64,000 nucleotides of DNA from Exophiala sp. HKRS030 (Eukaryota > Ascomycota > Eurotiomycetes > Chaetothyriales > Herpotrichiellaceae), in assembly GCA_023897205.1 (NCBI GenBank), contig JAHWDD010000007.1:2294001-2358000 (forward strand), in the 5' to 3' direction. Under the pieces are notes generated by a model, which was given only the letters and a program-made list of their open reading frames with translations, was not told the origin of the DNA and ran no database searches. A program made the position numbers and the translations under genes. Every line of letters starts with the position of its first letter. The first letter of the stretch is position 1. Shown here piece after piece: positions 10,608 to 21,985 of the stretch.

Positions 10608-13173
10608 ATGGACTCGCAGAATTCGACTCCCAGCAGACTTCGCCAACTTGCTAGCATTATGGCCGCCAAACCCTCTGCCCCAGACTTACCCTCGATCCTT
10701 TCCCAGCTCACAGTCGAAGAGAAGGTAAGCTTACTTGCCGGCGCGGATTTCTGGACCACCAACGCCATCCCAAGGCTCGGAGTTCCCAAGCTCAAAGTGT
10801 CTGACGGTCCAAATGGTGCTCGAGGGGCCAAATTCTTTGGTGGAATTTCGAGTGCTTGTTTCCCAGCCTCGGTCTCGCTGGCTGCAACCTTCGACAGGGA
10901 GCTTGCTGAGAAGATTGGCAAGGCTTTAGGGGAAGAGACGAAGACTAAAGGGGCGCATGTCTTGCTCGGACCTACAGTATGTCCACATCGTGATCCTCGT
11001 GGAGGTCGGAATTTCGAGTCTTTCTCTGAGGATCCTTACCTCGCAGGAGAATTGGCTAGCCATTATATTACTGGCTTACAGCGCGAAGGCGTCGGTGCCA
11101 CTGTAAAGCACTATGCTGCAAATGAGCAAGAAACACGCCGCTTCACTGTCGATGCTAGAGTCAGTCAACGTGCTCTACGAGAGATCTATCTCAAGCCATT
11201 CGAAATAGCTGTCAAGAAAGCCGATCCTTGGGCAATTATGACAAGTTACAACCTCATTAATGGTGCTCACGCAGATGCGAACGAATTTTTACTGATTGAT
11301 GTATTGAGGAAACAATGGGGATTCAAAGGCCTAGTCATGAGTGACTGGGGGGCACAAACACTGTCGCTCAATCCTTGACTGCTGGTCTCGATTTAGAGAT
11401 GCCCGGGCCGCCAATGCAGCGTACCTTTGAAAACGTTAGTGCCGCTCTGGAGAGTGGTGAGCTTTCAGAAACTACGCTCGACCGGCGAGCCAAAGCCGTA
11501 CTAGAGCTTCTTGTGAAGACTGGGAAATTCGAGCATCCTGAGATACCAGATGAGAAAGCCATCGATCGCCCAGAACACCAGCAGTTGATCAGGCAAGCTG
11601 GGCCGAAGGCATGGTACTTTTGAAGAATGAAAAGAACGTGTTACCTATTGACAAGTCCAAAGTCAGATCAATTGCCCTGGTCGGTTTAGCCAAAGAATAT
11701 CTGGGTCACGGTGGCGGTTCAGCTGCTGTCAATAGCCATCGTAAGGTGACTCCCTACCAGGCCTTTCAGGATGCTGTTGGGCAGTCTGTAAAACTTGACT
11801 ATGCGGAAGGCGCACGCATTATACGCAATCTGCCTCCTTTCAGTTCTGAGGACTTACTCGACGACACCGGCATACCTGGCTTCACATTGCAACTCTCACG
11901 AAGTTCAGATGAACACGGCAAGGCCAAGGCCTCCAATGTCACCACCGCCCAACTTCAGTCAATCGAGATAACCGACATAAGTAGCGCCATATTGACGGGG
12001 ACGTACAAGCCAACCAAAACAGCAACGGAATACATCAGCCTCGCCTGTGTCGGAAGTACGAAGGTGTTTATAAACGACGAAATCTTGTTCGCAAATGACG
12101 GCGAATACGCTGATGTCATGGTATTCATGCTAGGCACAGCCACGGACGTGAAAAAGCCGTATGACTTTGTCGCAGGTCAAGAGTACAGAATTCGCGTTGA
12201 GTCGCATGGTGGACAAGACGCAGACAGTGGTTTCTCACTCTTCAAAGGAAAGATAGTCGGGTTCCGCATCGGCAAGATGCTTCAATCAGAGCATGATGCC
12301 GACTTGATCCCAGAAGTAGTTGAAACTGCAAAGAATAGCGATGTCGCGATTGTCTTTGTTGGGAACACGCCAACGTGGGAGACTGAAGGCTGCGATAGGA
12401 AATCCATGGACCTGCCCAGAGATGGTTCTCTAGACCGTCTCGTTTCGGAAATAGCACGGGTGAACCCAAACACAATTGTGGTCAATTCTTCAGGTTCACC
12501 AATCACGATGCCGTGGCTACCGCATGTCTCAGCTGTGCTGCAGGCATGGTTTCCAGGTCAAGAGGCTGGTCACGCGATTGCAGATATCGTCTTCGGCGTA
12601 GTCAATCCCAGTGGAAAGTTGCCTGTCACATTCCCTGTGTCTGTTCGGGAAAGTCCAGCTTATGAGAATTTTCCTGGAGACGTCAAGAATGACAGAGTCG
12701 AGTACAATGAAGGAATCTTTATTGGGTATCGACATTATGATCGCTATCCTCAAAGTGTATTATTCCCATTTGGCTTTGGGCTATCATATTCGTCCTTCTC
12801 GATCTCCAACACGAAACTATCTACAGATTTATTGGCCGAAACAGGAAGCTTGGAGATTACGGTCAATGTCAAGAACACGGGTTCTACGGCCGGTAGTGAG
12901 GTTGTCCAAGTTTACGTTGGCGCAGCCTTCTCTTCCCACATCGACCGGCCGAAAAAGATTCTGGCAGGCTTCAGCAAGGTTAACTTACAGCCTTCAGAGG
13001 CCGTAGACACTTGTATTACCATTGGCCGCGAGAGTTTGGCGTATTGGAACGAATCCAAGAATCAATGGTCTGTAGATGCGGGATCTTACAAGGCCTATGT
13101 CGGAACATCAAGCGTCGACCTGGCAGCTACGCTGGATTTCCAAGTGACCACTGCCTATGATTTTGCGCCGTGA
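10608..13173 (+). CDS. GH3 beta-glucosidase with PA14 insert (two single-base frameshifts)
   Basis: The gene encodes a glycoside hydrolase family 3 enzyme that cleaves terminal beta-glucosyl residues. The reading frame breaks twice. Near 11350 the frame after SDWG needs one more G in a run of six to continue as GTNTVAQSLTAGLDLEMPGP. Near 11600 it needs one more G in a GGG run to continue as RQAGAEGMVLLKNE. With both added the length is exactly 856 codons (855 residues). Features are the catalytic nucleophile Asp246 (VMSDW), substrate-binding GPTVCPHRDPRGGRNFES and VKHYAANEQE, a PA14 domain at about 415-560, an acid/base Glu region WETEGCDRKSMDLP near 590, and a C-terminal fibronectin-III-like domain. 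No signal peptide is visible, so an intracellular enzyme is likely. An alternative start is the ATG at 10660-10662. Family identity is certain; whether the gene is functional is open. Confidence 0.9.
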
Positions 13174-14125
13174 ACTTGAGGGAACCCAAAACAGCAGGGG
13201 CCTTGCGAATATATTCAGACTATCTTCGATGATCGAGAACCAGTTTTTCGATGTCAAGCGAGACGCGAGCTGACCATAGCTCTGCATGGCGATAAGCACC
13301 ACATAAGAATAAAATACATTGAAGACGACATTTCGGGGAACAAGTCTATTGTTTCTTCAGATGGCAAAGCAAGATCACTCGTAACCTGAGTGCCGTACAC
13401 CTCCAGCATATTCTCGTGAGGACGCAGATCTCATACGTTCCTTTCACAGCTTGATTGTGAGAACTTGTTGAAATATTGATTTGCTTTCAAAAATACTGTC
13501 AATGCCGAACGTTTCATGTGTGCGGCTACAGTTACCTCCATAGCACTTATCGAGAGACGATATCAGCCATTTATTCGTTGCGCCCGCAACAACAGCGAAG
13601 CTGCGACGAATTCCCCGAGGTCTCGAATGCTGACTTGGTACTGACATGTTGGCCGCGAGTGCGGTTATGGCACTTCCGAGTTTGAGGACGCTTGGCGTTC
13701 CAACTACGGAGTACAGCTCGCAAGGATTACTTGACTTGGTATTATGGGGTATGGGGTATGGGGGTGGAGGGCGGAGGGCGGAGGGCGGAGTATGCGAAAC
13801 TTGGTAATTTTCACCCAATACTGACACCACGGCCAATGGATGCTTATTTTCTTATAAGCCTATGCGCCAAGTCAAGCCATTTCATCTTCTTTGAGCACTT
13901 TGTACCGAAAGTACCAGATTGCCCAGACCATTCGTTTAACCTCCTCGGCCTGGCAGCGACGGCTAGCCTTGGCTTGTTGCTGAACAACCGCACGATAGCC
14001 CCGAGGACTGCATTCAAAAGGACGCAAGATGGGAAGTCAAGGAGGCATGATTTTCCACGCAGGGCATCATTAAATATCCTGGATCGTTGCTCACTATACC
14101 ATCCACACTGATAGCTATCCGAGCA
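13174..14125. other. Intergenic, 0.95 kb, with G-rich tandem repeat
   Basis: This stretch is downstream of the beta-glucosidase and contains no credible gene. It holds a TACGGAGTAC site at 13705-13714 and a short period-7 tandem repeat at 13744-13790. Confidence 0.55.
13744..13790. repeat. Short period-7 G-rich tandem repeats
   Basis: Two to three copies of ATGGGGT-like units (13744-13765) are followed by 3.6 copies of GGAGGGC (13766-13790). The G-tracts could form structured DNA, but this is a simple repeat with no assigned role. Confidence 0.8.
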
Positions 14126-15488
14126 TGGCAGATATCGACAAATCACAACAGATCGGTGTCGAAGAACTACTCAGAATGGGGTGAGTTTCTTGCCTGATAC
14201 TGACTTGGCGTGTCACGTGTGAAAGTGAACTTGACTCGTTGAATGAAGAGCATAGTATTTTTGCACAGGGTTTTCGCCACTGATCAACTATGGCGTTGGG
14301 CATATTAAAGGCGGTTTGTCGCAGTGGAAATATGTAAGTTGCCTCCCAGTTTATCATAGTCCAAGCAAATCCTCTCTTTCGATGTGCTGATATTCAAAAT
14401 GATGAAGATGTACATTGTTGCAGAAACGGTAACGATTGTCTGGTCCGCTGTCATCTACTTCTTCCCTGCCTCCAAATCCAACTCGAGCTAAAGCGTTTAA
14501 CAAGCGAGAGAGGTATATTGCGGATTGTCTACAGTCAAACAACTCAGGTGTTCGAACCAAATACTTCAAGAGGGACCAAGCTTTGGAAGTTTTGATTGAT
14601 ATCAAATTCTGTACAATCCGATTCGACACTGTCATAGCACCAGATTTCGAAGACGCTCGAAATCTTCTCCAGTATGATACTTGCTGCTGACTCCCGTGAT
14701 CTACGGATTATTTTGCGCCCCTGCTTTCCTGCTTATGATCTGCAACGGACCAGTCTCAACATTTATCCTCATCATTATTTCGGGCCTGGGCTGTTCGACT
14801 CTGAATTCCCTTCTTCTCCTCATCATGCCTGGAGGCTTCACTATAGGTACAATCAAGTTGTTGTATCCATATCTTGCCTACAAGCTTTCCAGAGCAAGAT
14901 GCTGTCTCATCACCGCATCTCTGTGCATAACGATCTTGGCCGCATGCATTCTGTGGCAGTTACCTCGCAGTCGGACTGGTGGGCAGTTCTATGCCGTTTT
15001 TACTCTGGCATCATCATTCGGCGGATATGCAGTTCTACTGGGTATGTAAATCGCAAACATTGCCGGATATACGAAGCGCAGTGTTAGGCGTATTCATTGG
15101 CTATTGTCTTGGTAAGTGCCGGCGAAATTGTCAACCGGCGAAGAGAGTTCAGAAACTTGGTGGCTGATTTGGGTTGCATTAGGAAACTTTGTTGGTCCGC
15201 TCCTATTCAAACCGCAAGATGCACCCAGATACGGACCTGGTTTCCTTGTAGTGGTTGTCACATCTGTAGCCTCTGTTATCTTGACCATTCTTTACCGATC
15301 CATTTGCGTGTGGGAGAACAAAAGGCGAGATGAGACCAATACCTTGGAGGGCTTGGATCATGGCTACGAGGACGATTTGACCGATCTGAAGGTAAGACAA
15401 GGCTGAGACAAACAAGCTGGCCAGATGTCAATTGTGGAATACTAATTTCATACTCTGGCAGAACCCGCAATCTCGATATGTGTACTGA
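14126..15488 (+). pseudogene. Decayed Dal5/allantoate-permease-type MFS transporter, N-terminal half missing
   Basis: Fragments in different frames line up in order with the C-terminal half of a Dal5-family (anion:cation symporter) MFS protein. They are SPLINYGVGHIKGGLSQWKY near 14273, MYIVAETVTIVWSAVIYFF after a GTAAGT intron, NPTRAKAFNKRERYIA, ICNGPVSTFI at about 14740, PGGFTIGTI, IANIAGYTKRSV, and VGPLLFKPQDAPRYGPGF at about 15190. The last exon, 15462-15488, ends with the family-typical tail NPQSRYVY. Lesions include an extra C near 14462, an in-frame stop (TAA at about 15047), a frameshift near 15080 and scrambled sequence at 14605-14690. The first six or so membrane helices are absent upstream. 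Unlike the single-base defects elsewhere in this window, this is true decay. The 14126 boundary is approximate. Confidence 0.88.
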
Positions 15489-16307
15489 GATTGAATGAAG
15501 CAACGCCCAAAGGTTGTCTCTGAGCTAAACTGGACAACTACGGAGATACGAGCCGATTGTGTAGGCATATCGATGTATGAGTTGCCATTTTTGCTGAGAA
15601 ACTTAGCAGATTCCAAAGGACCAATCCAGGGCGCTGACTTGGGAGCGATCTTGTGCTCTCGCATATCGCTGTCAGCCTCAATTGAGCACGTATTGTTGTC
15701 AAGGATAACTACTTCCGCTCACCCTAAAGCATAAAGAGAAAGGGTGAGGGTCTCAACAGCACGTATCGGTGTTCGTGCAGAATCTTGACTTCTGTAAACA
15801 GCATAGACAGACTGCATGGTTAGGGGATTGTAGCACTTACTTCTGCGATACTACAGAGTTCGAATGCATCCTCTTACAGTAGCCTTTTGTGATCGTCCCT
15901 GGTGAAGGCCGGGAAAGCTTAAGAAGGACACCGGAACTTTACAATGGCCAATCATGATCGTTCCCGACTGACACTGCCTTGCCGGATGCGCTCAAGCGCT
16001 CAGGTGATATTTGAGCTGACTCGAGGGTTGAGACCCCCGTCACGGAGTCTTTTGTAGTTTGTAGTTAGCTGCTTTCGAGAATCGAGAGGAGGTAGCTCGA
16101 CCTTCACTAGACAATCACTAGACACACGCCAAGTTGTATTCGCATGCTTTTGGCTTTCGGCAATTATATTCGACCCCGTCGCCATTTTATTTGACCACTC
16201 CCCGAAATCTCACACACGACGCTTCTGCAAGTTCATCATTGCCGTCCAGGACAGGATTTGAGCGAATCTGCGATGTTTTCGGCCCTGATGATACCATCCA
16301 ACTCCAA
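15489..16307. other. Intergenic, 0.8 kb
   Basis: This is the region between the MFS pseudogene and the Zn(II)2Cys6 gene, presumably the promoter of the latter. No credible frames or repeats are seen. Confidence 0.55.
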
Positions 16308-18353
16308 ATGAGTTCGAGTTCATCTCGAAGCCACCCAGAGCCAATCCGAGCATGCGATGCTTGCTCCATCAGGAAAATAAGATGTGAGCCGACGCGCCAG
16401 GCAAGTGCAGCACCTTACTCTAGTTACTTCTTCTCCCCAAGTCTGATTCAACGTTCATCGGAACTCTATCTGACATGAGCTACAGGCTGGGAAATTGGGA
16501 GTCTTTGGCCAGACGCTGCAATGTCGACAATGCCGAGAGCTACGAATGGACTGTACGTTCGACCGGCCGCAGCGCCGGCGACCACGCCGCCCAAAGAAAC
16601 TTTCTCAAAGCTCCGAAGTCGCTTATCCAGCACGATCTCCATCGACCGTGACACCGGTCTATGACGACTTTCGCACAGAGTCAGACGACAGTGTGCCAAC
16701 GTCGGTGGACCACGTGATACCGTTCTCCATCGTCGCGACACCATCAACCATCTCTCCACTGCTCGTCCACTCAGTGTCAGACTACTCTGCGCCAGAGCCG
16801 AGTAATTTCGGCCGGCAAAGAATCGGTAGTCGCCAGGTATTCGATCTTATGATCAAAGATTATCTCGAATTGCTCTATCCCATCATGCCGATCGTTCACC
16901 GACCGACTTTCAAGGCTGACGTGGCGAGCAACCGTGACGATCAAGATCCGTTATTTTACTCGTTGCTTCTGAGCATTTGTGCTGCTGTGATATCCCAACT
17001 ACCTCGACGATTCCTAGATTACAAGAAGGCGCAATGGTTTTTTGAGTTTGAAACGCCGTCTGAACTTGTCATGCATATCGAAGAACATATCTTGAAGTTG
17101 CGCGGACATGATTATTACGAAACACCCTCGCTCGAGAAGTGTGCCATTGCGTATTTTCTCGCCTTCACAAATGGAAGTGTGAATCTCATGGGGAGAGGCA
17201 TCATGTACTGGTCGGAGATGTGGGTTTTCCTGAAGGGTCTAGGTGCACATCATCCAGACTCCTATATCGGTGTCGATTTGGTTGAAACCCAGTTGAGAAA
17301 GAAGGCGTTCTGGTTATACGTCTTTTTCGCAGCGTAAGTAACTACACCAACCACACTATCACGCTTTTTGTCTTAATCGAGACCAGTCACGAAAGAGTTG
17401 GTGGTCCAAACATGGACAATTCGCCGCTCTGGAACCCAATGCCCGATCACATGCTATTCGATTCCCAACACCTGGAAGCCTTGATGCCTTTGAGTCTAGA
17501 CGATGAATACATCACTCCTTCAGTTCTGTACGTGCAGCCACCCTCTGAAGTCCCGCTGGCGTCTGGCTTTGTTAGCTTGATTCGGATATACCTTTGTTTT
17601 ATAAATCTACCGGAACAAGAACGCACCAATTCTTCAGCACTAGACGAACATCAAGCCTCTCAGCCAGCACAACACACTGGCTCGTGGATCCGACGGGTCG
17701 ATGACCAAGTGCGCATATTGAAAGGCATGTTCGAAAGAGTACGATACGTTCTCGACGACGTCGCACCACGACTGGCGCCATGGCAGCGAGAATCCCTGGA
17801 GTGCAACGGGCACCCTTCAGACCCTGATGCAGTAACACGATCAGACCAACTAGAAAGCATCCGCGCGAATCTGCACACGACACGCCTGTGGGCGCGCAGC
17901 ATCATCTTCGAGCGGCTCGTTACGTTGCACGAACAGCGCAAGAAGCAGAATGCTGCAACAATGACTGACCCCACCACTTCGGCGCCCATGTACGACCTCG
18001 ACGACCGCGCCCACTGGTCGGAGCGCGAGGACAGCTGCGAACAGCTGTTGCATGTGTTGTACAACATCAAGCAAAAATCCCTCGAACCCAACGGCATCAG
18101 TCTGACGTTCAAGATCCGGCAGGTCGCCGCCCCGTTATTGAATTGCCCATTTGAAGACCATACGGGCATCTCTAGGCGCGCGAGGCTGTACATTGAGAAA
18201 TTCATGGAGTTGCTGACCTTGTTGTATAAGTATTCCTTCCAGGACACGCAGATGGTCGTCTGGAGTGATTTCGATCGCCAGAAGCGCCTGCCGGTTTCGG
18301 ATTTCATTCGTGATCCTCATACTGGTATTTCAGAACAACGGCGTTCTTGGTGA
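16308..18353 (+). CDS. Zn(II)2Cys6 transcription factor (fungal-specific TF domain)
   Basis: Three exons, 16308-16400, 16513-17333 and 17387-18353, give 626 residues. The binuclear zinc cluster at the N-terminus is split by intron 1. Exon 1 supplies CDACSIRKIRC and exon 2 supplies CRQCRELRMDC, giving six correctly spaced cysteines. Intron 1 has a GC donor (CAG/GCAAGT) instead of GT. The acceptor could also be 16485, but that would make the Cys3-Cys4 loop 17 residues, against 8 for 16512. The cluster is followed by a basic linker (RPQRRRPRRPKK) and a fungal transcription-factor homology domain, with IMPIVHRPTFKAD near its start. It would be a nuclear DNA-binding regulator recognising CGG-type half sites. 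It lies beside a dead MFS gene and a beta-glucosidase, so a role in nutrient use is a guess. Intron 2 is GTAAGT...CAG. Confidence 0.9.
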
Positions 18354-18558
18354 TGATGCGATCTTGGATACAACAGCGACGGACTCAGCGCCGTATGGCA
18401 CCCCCGGAACGGATTCATGAAACAGATTGACTTGTGCACAGAAAAAAGGCCATGTGTTTTCATTTAATCGTACATAACTCGTGTGTTCCGTCACCGGTGC
18501 TGTCTTCCCACAAATATTTGGCTCAATGAATTTCGACGTAAAATTCTCAAAACGCCCA

Positions 18559-21159
18559 TCATCGCCGAAGCTTGTTCAGCAAACGCCTTCCGCTACTTGG
18601 CGGCTTTACAATAGTATTAATGCTGGATTGAGTTGACCATGTATCGGTCCGAGCTGTGGAGAGAACAGGTGGAACCAAAATCTTCTCGGTATCCGCAACA
18701 TCTCCTCGAGGAAAGTCACTGGGCTTTTCAAATGATGCATCTTCTTTCCTGTTTGAGCCGCTCAATCCATGGCCGGGCCTCGATGCGATGGGTGTGATAT
18801 CCATTGCATTTACTTCAGCAGCACCAACAAAAACTCGATTTTCGGCCCTTTGCGAAGGTGCAATGTTTTCGGACGCTCCCCAAAGCCAAACGCAACTGCA
18901 AATCCCGACTCAAGCTCTGGCATCCCGATTTGCGGCGGGGAGCTAAGCGACGGGGAGCTAGGCATTTGAGGAAATGAGATTGATGTGATTGACGATTGAC
19001 GTCGCGCAGGGTCTTTGGTAGCCGATGGATTGGCCACAGGCCTATTCTCTCGACGACGAACGGTGTGCATGACATTTATGAGATCCACGACTTGTTGCGA
19101 AAGTACTTTGAATCGCAGATTCAGCTCCTTATGGAATGTCTTTTTCTCTTCCAGGGACCGAAAGGCGAGAAGAACATATTTCGTTTCCTCAACATCGAGA
19201 TCGTCGAATTGCGAATCTCGCGGAAGTCGAAATGGTAGAAGGTTGAAAGTATTTGGGTTGGGATTTCCTGTGGAATCAAGGTCGGTGAAAGAAACTCGTA
19301 TGCGGAACGCATCCTTGTTCTTGCGCTCGAGGCACAGGTATGGACATTTGTCGTAGGCGTAATGACAGCGACAGCTTTTGGGATTGATCACAAATCCGGT
19401 ATCCAGCTCTATGAAGAGGATGCAGAACCGTTTGCGCCCGGCTTTGTCGTCTAAGTCAGTGAATATGGTCAAAGCCAAAGACTTTACATTCTCAGCCTCG
19501 AAGCCTTCACCGACTCTGCTGAGCGTTGTTGCCGCCCCTATTGATTCGACAAAGCTGCTCTGACGTGATCGTGGGCTTTGGGTGCTGAAAGATTCAATGG
19601 GAGAACCTGCTGAGGACGAGTCGACAACATTTACAGGAGGAATAGACTCTTGCCAGAGTTGAATCCTGCCTTTACAGTCCAGTTGAGCGGCCGAGCCCTT
19701 TGTAAATTGACAAGTGATGTTATCTTGATCATGAGATACCTCATATCCGGTCAGCGCTGTTTGGAAGGCGAACAAGTCCTCCATGCACCTAAAGCGGTAC
19801 AATGTCTCTTCGTTTCTGGAAAACATGGCAATTTCCGCGCAAGATTTTACCATGGTCGGCAAACCATACCGAGGAATTAGCTTGTCCTCCTCAGTGTAGA
19901 ATGTCTTTGGGACAATCATGCCTCGTCCATCAGCGGTCGTCGTTTCCAGAACAACCCGGAAATGATCCGTTGATTGTCGAAAGACCATGACAGAATCTGA
20001 TGCCAGAGGACTGGATGAAGCAAGTGGGAGGCGGATCACTTCCTGTTCATTTGCTCTAGCGACGGTCGGATCCAGTTGCAGAGCATCCTCCTGCTCTGGA
20101 GGTTGCCAAATCATGAAAGCTGCTTGTGGTAGACTGTTCAATGTCCCATCATCATAGGCGATGATGTCTGACCCCCTCACGCGGAGCAATATGGCCTGCT
20201 CAACCTGACTGATTGCTCGTTTGTAGTAGTAGCCTGGGCAAGCCATCTGATAGCCTTGACTCTTTTGAAGCCGACCGAGTAGCCATCTTGTCTTCAAAAG
20301 TGATAGATATTTCTCCGGGGTCTGATCTTGACCTTCGAAGCTTTGTTCAAAATGAGTCAATAGTGCGTCAAAGCCTTCCCTGAGGGGAATGTCGTCTTTC
20401 ATTGAGTCAGGTGCGTAAACCAGCAGGTTTTGTTCGAACTTGACTTGGATGAGTTCACTGGCAATATGGGGATCCTTGGTTTCCAATGCAGCTAGCGGTT
20501 CATGACCGGCAAGGACACCCAAAAAGGCCGTGTAGAAGTTTCGAATCTCGATCTGAATATCCTTGCTCAGGTTGAGGTTTCTTTCCGAGACGTCGAGTAG
20601 ATCATCGATCTTGGCATCGATGTTCGTGAGGAGTTTTATACTGAGTCTGTCGATGACAAGTTTGATTTTGGTCGAGTGCATATGAAGGCGACGTCGTAAG
20701 TCATCGATCTTCAGATCCTGCTGGGTTGTATGCCACGCGATATTATCAAGCATGGTACCATTCCTGAGCTGCAACTTCTTGTGCTTCTCGAGCAGCAGTC
20801 TGCATTCTTCCAGGGTTTCTTCGAATGGGCCAATGATCTGGCAACGCTCCTCTTCAAACTCCTTTGAAAAGGGATTGTGTGCCACCCTTGACAACAATCC
20901 ACCACGTTCATAACGCCCATGAGCTTCCTCGAGCGACTTGAGAAGCTTTATCAGCAGTTCCCGAAAGCCTCGAATCTCATTGACGAAATTTCGATAGCGT
21001 ACGTCTGAAGCATGGTTAGCCCGAAAATGAGACTGTTCTATTCAAACCCGATTGCAAACACTTACCAGCTCTGTTTTCATAGACGCAGCTGACTTCGTAG
21101 ACGACGAGAGCGAGCTTTATACCCGCAACGACATCTCCAGCGCCGAAATCCATTTGCAT
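18559..21159 (-). CDS. Large protein with fungal NLR-like N-terminal helical region; no NTPase (one frameshift)
   Basis: Exon 1 is 21159-21066 and exon 2 runs from 21004 to 18559; the intron is GTAAGTG...CAG. Near 18846 the frame needs one more G in a GGG run (minus strand), after which it continues as ENRVFVGAAEVNAMDITP to the stop. The corrected length is exactly 847 codons (846 residues). The N-terminus (DFGAGDVVAGIKLALVVYE) resembles the alpha-helical domain found before NACHT or ankyrin modules in many fungal STAND/NLR-like proteins. No P-loop, NACHT, ankyrin or WD repeats follow. Residues around 100-230 are helical. A Cys group, CRCHYAYDKCPYLC, may bind metal. The C-terminal 150 residues are Ser/Pro-rich and probably disordered. 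I cannot assign a function. An alternative start is the ATG at 21153. The promoter region faces the amino-acid permease. Confidence 0.75.
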
Positions 21160-21985
21160 CCCTTCACATGATGCGAAAGTGGAAGGGCAAAAAGGCTGAG
21201 GCTACAGGAGCCCCGACTGACAAGGTGGTGGTTACGTTAAGCTTTGGTTCAATCAACAGAAAAGAGGAAGGAACGGTGTTTCTCAGATTTCCAACTTCAG
21301 AAATGGAAAGAGCGGATAGATGCTCGAGGTTATCTCCAACGGCAGTGTATGGAGTACGTCCTTTACTGCCTGGTTATCTGTCCCGATTTGGCCCCATCTC
21401 TAGCGTTGTGCTCTTGTGACACGTCCCAATCGATTTGGGACTCATGTGGCAGGCCGGCACTCAAATCTCAAGAGCCAAAGAATGGAACAATTTCTGCCTG
21501 GGCGCTTGGCTGCAGGCCGAGGAAGCATCCTGGTCCGCACACGGTCGAGGGTTGTTCGCACGCGGTTGGACCCGGGGGTGGAGCTCGCCTCGCCTCGCCT
21601 GGCTCCCAGATAAACAAGGCGTTCACTGCGCCTCCACTAAATTTTGAATGCCTTGTGCTAGCCTTGTTCAGACGTTAGACAAGCCCACCTTTGGGTGCAT
21701 CCCCTGATCACCACCGCCGACACTTACCTGCCCAGAAGAAAGAAACTATCTGCGTTCCAATTTTGTCCTGCCTTGTGGGCCGTTCTTGCTGCTCTAGCCT
21801 CTGGGCAAGGCTCAATGCTATGGATGACCCCTCGATCTTTGCTTGCTGGTGGTGGTCCCCACGTCCCATGATTGACATGATATAGCCGGCTTTTCTGTGC
21901 TCACATCTTCATCGGTCACTGCCTGTCCAGGCTGTCTTCCTTCTCTGTTCTGATTCATCATTCGGAGCCTTCTTTCACAGCGAAG
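21160..21985. other. Divergent promoter region, 0.83 kb
   Basis: This stretch lies between the minus-strand NLR-N-like gene and the plus-strand permease. It contains a short CGCCT repeat near 21582-21602 and no credible coding frame. Confidence 0.6.

Noticed and set aside
10608..13173. Introns explaining the GH3 frame changes
   Set aside because: The protein is continuous on both sides of each site with no extra sequence to remove. Each needs only one added base.
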